Shown piece after piece: positions 44,206 through 54,291 of a stretch of 64,000 bases of DNA (positions are counted from its first letter, which is position 1; each line of letters starts with the position of its first letter). Made by a program: the position numbers and the translations under genes. Below the pieces are notes generated by a model. It did not search any database, was not told the origin of the DNA, and saw nothing but the letters and a program-made list of their open reading frames with translations. The DNA comes from Haematobia irritans (lineage: Eukaryota > Arthropoda > Insecta > Diptera > Muscidae), in the NCBI RefSeq assembly GCF_050003625.1, contig NC_134398.1:98249479-98313478 (forward strand), read 5' to 3'.

Positions 44206-45713
44206 CCCCCTCCGTTAGTCTGAGGCTCCGACGAAGAGAGAAATCTTTGTCTTCTTAACTTTACGAGATATTTTATTGCAAAAATAAGTATGATAAAACA
44301 AATTATGATAGAGTTAGAGTTAAGAATTACATTTGATTTATAGTGGTTTTGAAATATTTCGGATACGCTATTCTCATAGTTCTGTTGTTTGAGATATAAT
44401 TTTTCTAAACTAAGATCAGTTATTGTCTTATTTTGTTTTATTTTTGTTATAAAGTGTCGTACAATAATTTGGTCTTTTACTTTTAATACATTATTAGAAT
44501 ATGTTTCTTCGTTAACGGAAATTTCACAATTTTGGAAAGTAATTAAAAATGTACCAGTTAAATTAAAGTTAAAAGTGTTAGGTTTACAATTTGTTATAAT
44601 TTTATTATAGAAGTTGGAAAATAACAATGTACCTTGGTTGATTTCTGTAATTTCGGTCTTGGAAAAATCTGTAAGTTTACAACTAGCTTCGTTATTTCTT
44701 AGGATATCATTAATACATGAATCAGTGATTTTTATTAAATTTTTGGTTAGATTGTCTTTAATAGGTATTTCGTAAGCCTTGCTGTGCTTGTCCACAAGTA
44801 TTTCATTCATTGTTAAGGAAAGACTTTTGTTTTCAAAATTTGGTACCCTCTCAAATTTTATCTTGGTTAAAATATTTGGAGAAAACATCGGAATCAACAG
44901 GGTTATTATAAATGAATTTTTAAATATTGCGGTAATTACTTTGGTTTTGTCGTATGCATCAAAGTCCTCTATTATGTCTAATTCGTGTTCTGTTAGGAGT
45001 CTTGATGGGACCAATCCGAGTTTTCCCGTAAACACGATTTGGCATATATCGTCGACGTGATTCATTAACAAATTGATATCATTGTCGATTTGGTGGACAT
45101 GTTCTAGAAACGATACTTCGTCCTCAATGTTACCGATCCTATTCTGGATGCTGTCTTTGAACTTGTTTATGTATTTTTCAACAGAGGACTGTCCGTAATT
45201 AATGTGGGTTGTAATTTTGTTAATCTGCTGTGTAAGCGAGTGATTTATCTCTACCAAAGAATTAATCTTCTTCATATTAGAGTCTGTCGCGTTTGTCAAT
45301 GACTTCAACGCGGAGTTTATTGTTAATTCGTCATCGCTGTCCATAGTGCCTGTGACAAGTTTGAGACCTTTTCCGATTACATTGACTAATCCTCTAGTTT
45401 GTCTATGGTGTGGAACTACGCTGTTTATTTTTGTCTTTAGTATGAGGAGATTGTCTTGGAGGGAATGGACTATTGGTTTAGAGGTCAGTGAGTTCGCCTG
45501 TAATTCCTGAATATTTTTCGAAATTAACTCTATCGACGATTCGTATTGAGTCATATTGATCATATGGATTATTTTCCTATAATTATCGATCGTCCGAATG
45601 GTATTTTGTCTTATCGGCAAATATCCGTGATTGTCGGTTAGATCTTCGATGTCCATTAGTTGTCCGTGGGTCGTCCCGACAAGTAGTGTAAGTAGTATTA
45701 CGTAAAGTGCCAT
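44181..45713 (-). CDS. env: env: envelope fusion glycoprotein (510 aa), baculovirus-F-like
   Basis: ATG 45713, stop 44181 (the last codons overlap the 3' LTR). Residues 1-17 are a signal peptide. A furin-type site RQTR at 104-107 is followed by GLVNVIGKGLKLVTG, the fusion-peptide-like start of the membrane-anchored subunit. Several N-glycosylation sequons are present (for example NMT at 53). Coiled-coil-prone stretches lie around 140-200, and a membrane segment at about 467-486 (IIICFIILIFAI) precedes a ~24-residue basic tail. This is the errantivirus Env layout, related to baculovirus F proteins, which mediate membrane fusion and cell-to-cell transfer. It begins 30 bp after pol ends and is normally made from a spliced mRNA. 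The frame is intact; activity cannot be judged from sequence. Confidence 0.92.
   Translation of the reverse strand: MALYVILLTLLVGTTHGQLMDIEDLTDNHGYLPIRQNTIRTIDNYRKIIHMINMTQYESSIELISKNIQELQANSLTSKPIVHSLQDNLLILKTKINSVVPHHRQTRGLVNVIGKGLKLVTGTMDSDDELTINSALKSLTNATDSNMKKINSLVEINHSLTQQINKITTHINYGQSSVEKYINKFKDSIQNRIGNIEDEVSFLEHVHQIDNDINLLMNHVDDICQIVFTGKLGLVPSRLLTEHELDIIEDFDAYDKTKVITAIFKNSFIITLLIPMFSPNILTKIKFERVPNFENKSLSLTMNEILVDKHSKAYEIPIKDNLTKNLIKITDSCINDILRNNEASCKLTDFSKTEITEINQGTLLFSNFYNKIITNCKPNTFNFNLTGTFLITFQNCEISVNEETYSNNVLKVKDQIIVRHFITKIKQNKTITDLSLEKLYLKQQNYENSVSEIFQNHYKSNVILNSNSIIICFIILIFAIKYLVKLRRQRFLSSSEPQTNGGGVTPSNII
44206..44217 (-). promoter_or_regulatory. Polypurine tract
   Basis: Minus strand GGAGGGGG directly before the 3' LTR: primer for plus-strand DNA synthesis. 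Confidence 0.85.
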
Positions 45714-45743
45714 TTCCTGAAAGGTACAGAAAGTAAGAATGGT

Positions 45744-48700
45744 TTATATACTCATATTCCTTCTTCTAGTTCTCGTTTCATGGAGCTGGAGTAAGTTTCT
45801 GTCTTCAAATTTCTTTTTCATTTTTACATGGGGTTTGTAGTATTTTAGCCCATTTGATTTATCAATCAAATGGTCATCGTCCGGTTTAGTACTGTCGATT
45901 ATGCGATATTTCGAGTGGTTTTTGCCCCCTCGTATTTCTTTTATGAAATTCATGCCTTCATCAATTCGTCTGTCGGTTCTCCCTTTATTAATTTTGTTTA
46001 GTTTTCGTTCCTTTTGCGCCAACATTTTGTCGTGTATGTCCGGGTACTCTGAGTGGTGGATAGTACCGTTTATAAAATCTATAGGTTTCTTATTGGTCGT
46101 ACTATGGATGGAATTATTGTAGAAGTTTATTATACGTAGAATCTTTTCTTCTACTGATAATAAATGATTGTCGTTATGGTGTTTCAAGAGTCTTATATGT
46201 TGGTTTATTGTGTTGTGTAAGCGTTCTATGTCGGCGTTGGAACTGTGATTGCTGTTTGACGTGTAATGTATTTCTATCTGTTCCTGTTCTAGGTACTGTC
46301 GAATGGGTGTGGCTTTAAATCCTAGTTCATTGTCGACGACAATTTTCTTCATTTTTCCCATAATACTGATATATTGCATTAGTTTCGAACGGAATTCTGT
46401 CCAAGTCCTATTGTCTATCAAGAACGCCTGGGCGTACTTAGAAAATTTGTCTATGAATGTCAGGAACATTTTCTTTTCTAGAGTGTAAAATACGTCAATG
46501 TGAACGATTTCGGAGGGTTTCATAGGGGTTTCAGTCAGTTTGTAAGGAATTTTTGGAGGGTTTCTGACGTACTTTTCTTTACTACAGATCTGGCAGTTAT
46601 TTATAATTTTGGTTATACGTTCTTTAAGCTTCGGATGGTATATACTGAACTTTAATTGGAGGAAATTCTCGTTTATTCCCCTGTGATTGTTCCTTAAATG
46701 TTCGTTATTTATAATCATAGTCAGTTCGTCCTCGTCTGATATATCTGTCAATAACTGGCGACACCTCACGACTTTGAAATTTTGATTGTCGCTAAAGTGG
46801 GTTTGAATTATGTGGTGTAATTTGTCATATAAATCGTTATCTTGTATAATTACGGCATTTGTTCTACTTGGACTGAAATGGTTCTTTACTATTGTTAACA
46901 GAGTTTCTTCATCATAATTTTTAGCTGTTATGGTCTTTCTTTGATTGCCGAAGATTTGTATTGTCTTTATTTTCAGAGAACCGGATTCTACAACGTCTAA
47001 TATTATCTGGTTTTTGAACATATTTATTGGTGATTCTGTCTCAGGGATCGCTACTGTCGCTGTTGCGTCGGCCATATTCACTTCGGGGATAATTCTAGAT
47101 AGGGCATCTGCGTTTGCATTGTGCAAACCCTTTTTGTACCGTATAATATAATCATATTCTTCCAATTTTAGACGCCATCTAACGAGTCTTGAATTCGGCT
47201 CTTTTATACTAAAAAGCCACTGTAAAGGTTGGTGGTCTGTCTGTATTTCAAATTTCCTACCAAACAGATATGGTCGAAAATACTTCACAGCCCAGACAAT
47301 AGCAAGTAACTCTTTCTCTATTGTGCTATAGTTGGCCTCGTGTTCGTTTAAGGTTCTACTTGCGTAGCATATGGGGTGTCCTTCTTGGGACAGTACAGCT
47401 CCCAATGCAACATTGCTAGCGTCTGTATTCAAAACAAAAACTTTGTCGAAGTCTGGGTATGCTAGTACGGGTTCGCTCATGAGTGCATTCTTCAGTTCGT
47501 TGAACCCCTGAATATACGCAATATCTTCCATGTCGATGTCCATACCTTTCTTCAGATATTTTGTCATAGGTTTGGCTATACTTGAATAATTAGGTATGAA
47601 TTTACGGTAGTATCCACTTAGACCAAGAAATTGTTTAATTTGTTTGGCTGTGCGTGGTATTGGGTAGTTTGCAATACATTCGATTTTCTTTGGGTTTGGC
47701 CTTACTCCATGTTGGGTGACCACATGACCCAAGAAGTCCGCTTCTCTACGGAGGAATTCGCATTTGTCTAATTGGATTTTAAGATTTGCTTTTTTCAGAC
47801 TATCTAGAACCAACTTCATGGACGTAATGTGTTCTTCGAGGGATGTCGAAAATATAATAATATCGTCAAGGTATACTAAGCATACCTTGCCCACTAAGTC
47901 CCCTAGGATGTTATTCATGAGTCGTTGGAATGTGGCGGGTGCTGTTTTAAGACCAAACGGCATTCTCAAGAACTCGTAATGCCCGCCTTCGACCGAAAAA
48001 GCAGTCTTGTGTATGTCTTTCTCGTCGATCTCAACTTGATGGAATCCCTTTGCCAAGTCGAGTGTAGAAAAATACATACTTCTCCCTAATTTATCCAATA
48101 TCTCGTCGATATTGGGAATAGGGTATCTATCGTCAATAGTTTTTTCGTTAAGTTTGCGATAGTCTATTACGAGACGCCACTTTTTCACACCACTTGCATC
48201 GTTCTTTTTGGGTACGATCCATATAGGTGCAGAGTATGGGGAATTTGAGGGTCTAATTACACCATTTTTGAGCATGTCCCTTATTTGTCTTTGGACTTCG
48301 TCTTTATGTACGAATGGGTATCTGTATGTTTTCGAACGAATTGGAATGTCATCGACGGTATTGATTCGATGTTTAATGCTATTCGTGAACGTTAGATTCG
48401 TATTCGTATCGTGAAATAATGTCGAATACCCTGTAATTAATTTGGAGAATTTTTTATGTTCTTCTGAATTCATATGGCTCGTTCGAATTTGGTCGAGGAT
48501 AGGAATATCCTTCTTTGTCTCTCTTAAGATATTATCATCGACGAGGTGGTAGTTTTCAACTGACACGGGCCAGTGGTTTAGGGGTCCAATTCGGATTATG
48601 TCTCGACAGTCTGATTTGGTATATATTTCGACCTTGAAATTTTTCGAGTTATAGACGCCTTCGGGGATGATGGTGTCCCCTTTACGATTACGGTGTTCCT

Positions 48701-49123
48701 TAATATGAACTAGACCGTTCTCGATGTCGGTAACAACCTGTATCCATTTCGAACCTGGGAATAGCAGGTTTATAGTCTTATTGTTTATGGTTAAGGTGTT
48801 ATTTCCAAAGTTTATAATAGCATTATATTTTTTCAGTATGTCATTCCCGATAATTCCATCAAATTTTGTATGAAAATCGCATTCGATTAAATGCATCCAC
48901 TCGTCAGTAGAGCCTAGTTCTGAGAAAAGGGGTACCTTGAAAATAGTAGTGGGGTGTAAGTTATTTTGAAGGGTTTTCAATGTGATCGATTTGGTTTTTA
49001 CTATCCATTTTGGGTCGCATATTCCTGGATTGACAATCGAATGAGTGGCTCCAGTGTCTATAATGAATTTGAGTTTCTCTTTAATTACTATATAAGGTAA
49101 TTGTCCGGTGAGGCCAGAAAATG
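45744..49123 (-). CDS. pol: pol: protease, reverse transcriptase, RNase H, integrase
   Basis: The frame is entered by -1 slippage near 49124 and stays open to 45744; its first ATG is 48980, so 1078 residues follow that. Protease: IIDTGA near 49045, upstream of the ATG. RT: TLDLAKGF (D308) and YLDD (370-373). RNase H: D520, E555, D582, D625. Integrase: zinc site H761, H766, C796, C799, and catalytic D829, D883, E919 (35 residues between the last two). Residues are counted from 48980. All catalytic residues are present. Pol copies the RNA genome into DNA and integrates it. The order PR-RT-RH-IN and the tRNA-Ser-type PBS place it with gypsy/17.6-like insect elements. Confidence 0.95.
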
Positions 49124-50134
49124 AAAATTTTCGAAGAAATTTTCTTCGGAAGAGTCTTCATTATTCTGCTCGGTGTCTAAAATAGGTTCATTGTCATTCT
49201 CGAGGGATTCAGAATCCTCGTAAGCTATATTAACATCCATTGGTTCCGGTGGAGGGTTGGAATTTAGCTGAGGGCCAGAGTTGGAATATTGTCCCGTCTT
49301 CTGTGGGCTGTGATTCACATATCCTATTCTATTCTGGGTATGAGGTAGAGAGAGGGTCGGACGCCAATCGCCTTTATGGGGGTTGTCGTAATTTAACTGG
49401 TTGCTATTATTTCTATTCCTGAATAACGACGGGTCACGTCCTGGCAAACGACTATTTATATTGTTGGAATTGCTATTAGAAAATTTACGGTTGTCTGCAC
49501 TATTTGCTTTCCTTGGGTCATTTTGTTTAAGGATGGTGTCCTTACTTATCTGGACCCCAAAGTTAGCATATCCTGACTGATATAATATGTCCATCGCCTC
49601 CTCGAGGGTATCGGGGTTTCTACAAGCGAGGATTGTCTTCATGGGTTCGGGAATTTTTGCCTTAAAAACGTGCAGAGCTGTTCGCATATTGTTTTTGGCA
49701 GCTATTTGTGATTCCTCATTAGTACCAAATTGCATCGAAATTTTATTGTTTATATCCCTAAGTCTTTCCCTTATCTCGTTATAGAAATTAATCGTGTTTG
49801 TCTTGAAAGTGACAGCCCTTAATTTGTCGTAGAGTTCCTCAACACTTAGCTTCTCTCCAAAGTTATTGAGGAGCACTTGTTTAATTTCAGTCCATGATTG
49901 AGCGTGGAAATTTATTTCGACCGTTTCCCTCGCTTTTCCTTTCAACCTACTTTTTATTAAATCTGAGAAAAATAGTTGTGAAGTTTGGTCATATTGTTGG
50001 AGAACAGGATGTACACGTTCGACTAATGTTATGAATGTGTACAAATCTTTTTTATTTCCGTCGAATTCCGGGAGTCTCTCCAAGTATTTTATTGGGTTTA
50101 AAGCAATTGACGGTTGTACTGTATCGTTAGGCAT
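49088..50134 (-). CDS. gag: gag: structural protein (348 aa)
   Basis: ATG 50134 to stop 49088. Residues about 15-190 (YLERLPEFDGNKKDLYTF, LKGKARETVEINF, MDILYQSGYANFG) match the capsid region of gypsy-like insect Gag. Residues 200-300 are Asn/Ser/Pro-rich with basic stretches (NNSNQLNYDNPHKGD). No CCHC knuckle is present, as in known errantivirus Gags. The C-terminus is acidic (EDSSEENFFE). It assembles the particle and packages RNA. It overlaps the pol frame at its end. Confidence 0.92.
   Translation of the reverse strand: MPNDTVQPSIALNPIKYLERLPEFDGNKKDLYTFITLVERVHPVLQQYDQTSQLFFSDLIKSRLKGKARETVEINFHAQSWTEIKQVLLNNFGEKLSVEELYDKLRAVTFKTNTINFYNEIRERLRDINNKISMQFGTNEESQIAAKNNMRTALHVFKAKIPEPMKTILACRNPDTLEEAMDILYQSGYANFGVQISKDTILKQNDPRKANSADNRKFSNSNSNNINSRLPGRDPSLFRNRNNSNQLNYDNPHKGDWRPTLSLPHTQNRIGYVNHSPQKTGQYSNSGPQLNSNPPPEPMDVNIAYEDSESLENDNEPILDTEQNNEDSSEENFFENFHFLASPDNYLI
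49124..49130 (-). promoter_or_regulatory. Candidate -1 frameshift heptamer A AAT TTT at the gag-pol junction
   Basis: In the gag frame the codons read GAA AAT TTT CAT. The heptamer A AAT TTT fits X XXY YYZ. Slipping back one base enters the pol frame (SFSGLTGQLPY..), which is open to the protease. Gag stops about 35 bases later. Confidence 0.75.
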
Positions 50135-51087
50135 TTCTATATATTTTTTTGTATAAGTATTTTATAAGTATATATACTAAGTATAAGTTTAATATAAGTA
50201 TAGGTATTTTATAAATATATATTTTTATCTGACCTTCCTGTTGCTGATGACGCCTCTTCCTGTTGCTGATGACACCTGGTGACGATCTTGTTGTAGTTTA
50301 AGGTGCTGCTGGTTGTTCAATTTATATGTTGGGTGGTGTTTAGCCAATTTCTTTTAACAATTTGCTCTGGTTTTCCTTTGTGGTTTTTTTTTTGTCGTGC
50401 AGGACAGTATCACGGTATTCACATTTATGACGGAAATACTGTTTTTTTTACAGTGTGTGTTTTTCCTTTTTTATTTTTCTTTTATATTTCCCTTATTGGG
50501 TAAGGCAGTATCGCGGCCTTTGATTTAACCTGTTTTATGTTTTTTTTCTTTTGAGCAAGGTAGTATCACGACCCTTGCGACGGACAGAAACACTGTTTTT
50601 TTTATCCTGTTTATTTCCCTTTCTGGGCAAGGCAGTATCACGGCCTTTGATTAACACTGTTTTTATATATATTTTTTTTTTCTCTTGTCAGGCAAGGTAG
50701 TATCACAACCCTTGCATTTACGACGGACAGAAACACTGTTTTTTTTGTTTAATCCTGTTTATTTCCCTTATTGGGCAAGGCAGTATCACGGCCTTTGATT
50801 AACACTGTTTTTATATATATTTTTTTTTCCTCTTGTCAGGCAAGGTAGTATCACGACCCTTGCATTTACGACGGACAAAAACACTGTTTTTTGTTTAATC
50901 CTGTTTATTTCCCTTATTGGGCAAGGCAGTATCACGGCCCTTGATTTACACTTTGCACTTAATGCAGAAACAGACGGAAACACTGTTTTTATTGTTTTTT
51001 TTTTTACTTCGGTACCCGTTTTAGGGATATTGAGATATCCCAGTATTCTTTTTTCGATTTTCGTTCTTAAAAAGGATACCCGGGTAT
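50135..51087 (-). promoter_or_regulatory. Errantivirus leader with eight inverted-repeat motifs
   Basis: Untranslated leader between PBS and gag. Eight copies of a ~20-bp motif, GGCAAGGTAGTATCACGACC on the plus strand, occur near 50402, 50501, 50555, 50626, 50691, 50774, 50839 and 50920. Six alternate strictly between a GGCAAGG..CAGTATCACGGCC and a GGCAAGG..TAGTATCACGACC form, with TTT-rich spacers. Arms GGCAAGG and CCTTGCC make each a partial palindrome. In gypsy the same place holds repeated Su(Hw) sites; the motif here does not look like that site. Confidence 0.75.
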
Positions 51088-51103
51088 CCTACCGACTGCG
51101 CCA
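51088..51103 (-). promoter_or_regulatory. Primer-binding site, tRNA-Ser type
   Basis: Minus strand TGGCGCAGTCGGTAGG overlaps the last base of the LTR; the same PBS is used by 17.6/297-like elements. It primes minus-strand DNA synthesis. Confidence 0.88.
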
Positions 51104-51547
51104 AATACGGAACTGCGATTTCTTTATATAAAAAAAAACACAAGTTCGTTTTAATTTTGTCTTCTTTACTATAGTAAAGAAGTGTCTTTATTGAATTGAG
51201 TTCTTACACTAAATTTACTTAAGTCTACCTTTCTATTTTATTAGCTGTTGACAGAGACTTCCCATTTCGTAAATGCATAGGTGGCACATTTATTATTCTC
51301 ACCTATGCATTGGAATCATGTTACATACACGCGTTTCCAACCGAAGTGTGGGAAACGCTAAATTGGCAAATTTGGAAAAGAGTCTGGGAAACGCGAAATT
51401 AGCAGTTTCTTGAAATTATGTGGATCAAATTTGATTATGCGAAAAAGAAAATAAGTTTTAAAGAATGAAGCAAATGAACCAAAGGGTGGATAGGTAAAAT
51501 AACTTCATACTATTCTATGTTACTAAATTATGTTAGAGGGTGTAACT
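51103..51547 (-). repeat. 5' LTR of the errantivirus (445 bp)
   Basis: Same length and, by eye, same sequence as 43761-44205. Palindrome at 51161-51182. It would contain the promoter; I cannot point to a TATA box with confidence. Confidence 0.95.
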
Positions 51548-52108
51548 CTTAACATCGAATCGGGCAGCACTCATTGATAAGAGAGCAGTTCACCAATGTG
51601 GTATCATAATGGACTGAATAGTCTAAGTGAGCCTGATACTTCGGGCTGCCACCTAACCTAACCTAGTGTAGGTAATAAATCCAAATTTTTAAAAATCGAG
51701 CAATATTCTTATGTAAGAGCTACAAGTACATATAAATACGATCGGCTAGTACATTGAAATTTGAGTAACATTGGTTAATAAATAAAAGTATTATGGCCAA
51801 ATTTGGGAAAATCGAGCGATGCATAACATATAAAGGGTGGTTAAAATTTCAAGGGTCGATGTTGATTTTGAATAAAACACAAACTATTTTTGAAATTATT
51901 GTAATTTTATTTTATTGTGATATATTGGTATTACTCAATTATGTATGGAACAAAATATCGGCCAAATGGGCACCGCGACCTCAGTGGCACACCTTCATCC
52001 GATGGTCCAAATTTTCGATGACGCTGAGGCATAATGGAGGTTCTATGCCGTTAATGTGCCGAATTATCTCATCCTTTAGCTCTGGAATTGTTGCTGGCTT
52101 ATCGACGT

Positions 52109-54291
52109 ACATATCTATAGATATCTATCTTAGAACTAGCATCGATTCAAGTTTGTTCTCGAAACGACAGCATGCATACTCGAAGGGCAGGTCTACTGAG
52201 ACCGCACTACATGAACTAGTCAGCTTTATTGAAAGCTCACTATCTGTCGAAGAATACACAATCGTGGCATTTCTAGACATCGAAGGGGCGTTCAATAACG
52301 TCCATCCGAGCTCGATATTAAATGGACTGACAACTCTGAATGTTGATCCAGGTATACTCAGGCTGTTAGACGAACTGCTAATGCTCAGCCACACTAGGAC
52401 AAGCAAAGATACAAAGGTATGTGAACAGAGGCACTCCCCAAGGAGGAGTTCTATCACCTCTTCTTTGGAATGTTGCTATAAATAGCCTTCTGGTTACTCT
52501 AGAAAAATAAAGGATAAAAGTGGTGGCATACGCAGATGATGTGGCTCTGGCAGTCAGGGGAAAATTCCCATCCACAATCAGAGATATTATTCAGAGGGCC
52601 CTCCGGATGACTGAGAAATGGGGGAAAGACAATGGTCTTGGGGTAAATCCTGCAAAGACAGAATTAGTCATGTACTGCAAAGATCGTAAAACTCCCACGG
52701 TTAGGCCTATTTCCTTAGGGGGTATTGAAATTCCCTTTGGTGATTGTGCAAAATACCTTGGCGTTATTTTGGACAGGAAGCTGAACTTTAAGCTTAATAT
52801 TGAAGAAAGGGCGAGAAGGGCAACTGTAGCTTTGTACTCGTGCAAAAAGGCAATAGGAAAAAAGTGGGGACTAAAACCAAAAATTGTGCATTGGCTATAC
52901 ACGGCAGTGGTTAGACCTATAATGCTATATGGTGTTGTAGTCTGGTGGCCGGCACTTCAGAAACCGACTTGTTTAGATAAAGTTGAGCGTATGGCGTGTT
53001 TGTGTATTTCAGGCGCATTCAGCAAGACAGGAACAAATTCCCTTAATGTCATGCTGCATCTATTGCCTTTAGACATTTTGGCCAAACAGTCAGCTGCAAC
53101 AACGGCTGTGCGGTTGCGCGAGCTATCGCTATGGTCGGAAAAAGGTTACGGTCACAGTTCTGTCCTCAAAATAATGCCAGATGTGCCTAACGTAGTGGAT
53201 TACACTTTGGCGAGTCCACTTTTCGACAAAAAGTTTGAGACACTAATCCCCAACAGTGAGGCGTGGTGCACACAGACCCCGGGGAATAAATAATATATAG
53301 ATTTCTACACTGATGGCTCCAAATTGGATGGACAAGTGGGGTTCGGAGTATATTCTAATGATCTGGAACTTCGAATAGCGAAAAGATTACCTAATCACTG
53401 TAGTGTTTTTCAGGCTGAAATATTAGCAATAAGAGGGGTGGCGAATTGGCTGAGAAGTAATGTTCCAAAAAAATGTGGGCATTAATATATATTCAGACAG
53501 TCAACCTGCAATAAAATCCTTGGATTCTGTGTTCCTCAACTCGAAAACGGCCGTCGACTGCCGCAAATCTCTCAATGAGATGGCTGAGCAGTACAATATT
53601 CACCTAATATGGGTACCTGGCCATAGGAACATACCGGGAAACTGCGAAGCGGATGAGTTGGCAAGGCTAGGGACTACCTTACATATTCCAGGGGAACTAG
53701 AATTTGTTGGTATGCCCCTAGCTACCTGCAAGCTCATGCTGCGTGAGAAGGCTGTTATGACGGCAAATGTTCGATGGGAGAATTGCAAGGGTTGTAACGA
53801 CACCAAGCAAATATGGCCCCTTTTCAACTTAAACCGCACACTAGATATGCTAATGTTCTCGAGACGTCAGATATCACTCCTGATATCTGCTATAACGGGT
53901 CGCTGCCTGATAGGCGATTTTGCAAAAACTATTGGCGCGAAGTATAATGACTATTGTATGAGCTGTCATGATGCGGAGGAAAAAGAATCAATTAAACACC
54001 TCTTGTGTGAGTGTCCTGCATTTTGTGTAAAGCGCAAGCAACTTTTAGGAGCATATAGCTTCAGATTACTGGCGGATCTGGAAAACGTTAACTTAAGCAG
54101 TCTGCTAATGTTTTTGGAACAATCTGGTTGGTTCAACAAAGAAAAATAATCAAGAAGGTTCAGCGGTTAAAACTAGAAGTGTCCATATGTAATAGGTACT
54201 TTTAGTTAATGTGGTATTACAATGGACTGAATAGTCTAAGTGAGCCTGAATCTTAGTCGGGCTGCCTCTTTAACCTAACCTTAACCTAACC
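52109..54291 (+). mobile_element. 5'-truncated LOA-type LINE copy, TSD ATCGACGT
   Basis: Target copies ATCGACGT at 52101-52108 and 54292-54299. The copy starts in RT (IYLRTSIDSSLF, equivalent to 9865 of the intact element) and runs to the AACCT tail (TTAACCTAACCTTAACCTAACC). The truncation removes the endonuclease and part of RT. Confidence 0.93.
52125..54149 (+). pseudogene. LINE ORF2 fragment with frameshifts and stops
   Basis: RT from HAYSKGRSTETALHEL and FLDIEGAFNNV, a deletion of 11 bp near 52384 (after DELLM), a TAA near 52508, YADD intact near 52532, a TAA replacing GAA at 53290, and an extra A near 53470. RNase H and the C-terminal zinc motif follow, to the stop at 54149. Sequence otherwise stays very close to the intact copy, so it inserted recently relative to the decay seen in the mariner around it. 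Confidence 0.9.

Larger units (their letters stand above)
43761..51547 (-). mobile_element. Complete env-bearing Ty3/gypsy element (errantivirus type), identical-looking LTRs
   Basis: 7787 bp on the minus strand: 5' LTR 51103-51547, PBS, repeat-bearing leader, gag, pol, env, polypurine tract, 3' LTR 43761-44205. It is flanked by CTTAAC (43755-43760, 51548-51553) inside a SINE whose uninterrupted form is at 29550-29570. All three ORFs are open. LTRs start AGTTAC and end CCGTATT, as in gypsy-like insect elements. This is an insect endogenous retrovirus; integration was recent, judging by LTR identity. Confidence 0.96.
43529..51663 (+). mobile_element. tRNA-derived SINE (plus), split by the errantivirus; TSD TAGTGTAGGTAA
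   Basis: Head 43529-43612: tRNA-like with TGGTGCAATGGTTAGCATGC and GGGTTCGATTCC. Body to 43760, then from 51554 the rest of the body and the tail to 51663, about 342 bp in total. The 12-bp target copies are at 43517-43528 and 51664-51675. The tail (ATAATGGACTGAATAGTC, GTGAGCCTGATACTTCGGGC, GCCACCTAACCTAACC) closely matches the 3' end of the LOA-type LINE. Confidence 0.94.

Noticed and set aside
50398..50945. CRISPR array
   Set aside because: Repeats are spaced but alternate in type, spacers are T-rich and similar to one another, and the locus is a retrovirus leader in a eukaryote.
50398..50945. Su(Hw) insulator sites as in gypsy
   Set aside because: I looked for the TGCATA-type core and did not find it in the motif. 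Only the location is shared, so I report it as a candidate of unknown binder.
51793..52485. 230-codon ORF beginning MAKFGKIERC
   Set aside because: It crosses from repeat G through the mariner end into the truncated LINE; only the LINE part is real coding sequence.
53600..53839. 79-codon minus-strand ORF, also at 5983-6222 and 11352-11591
   Set aside because: Antisense shadow of the LINE RNase H region; it recurs only because the LINE does.
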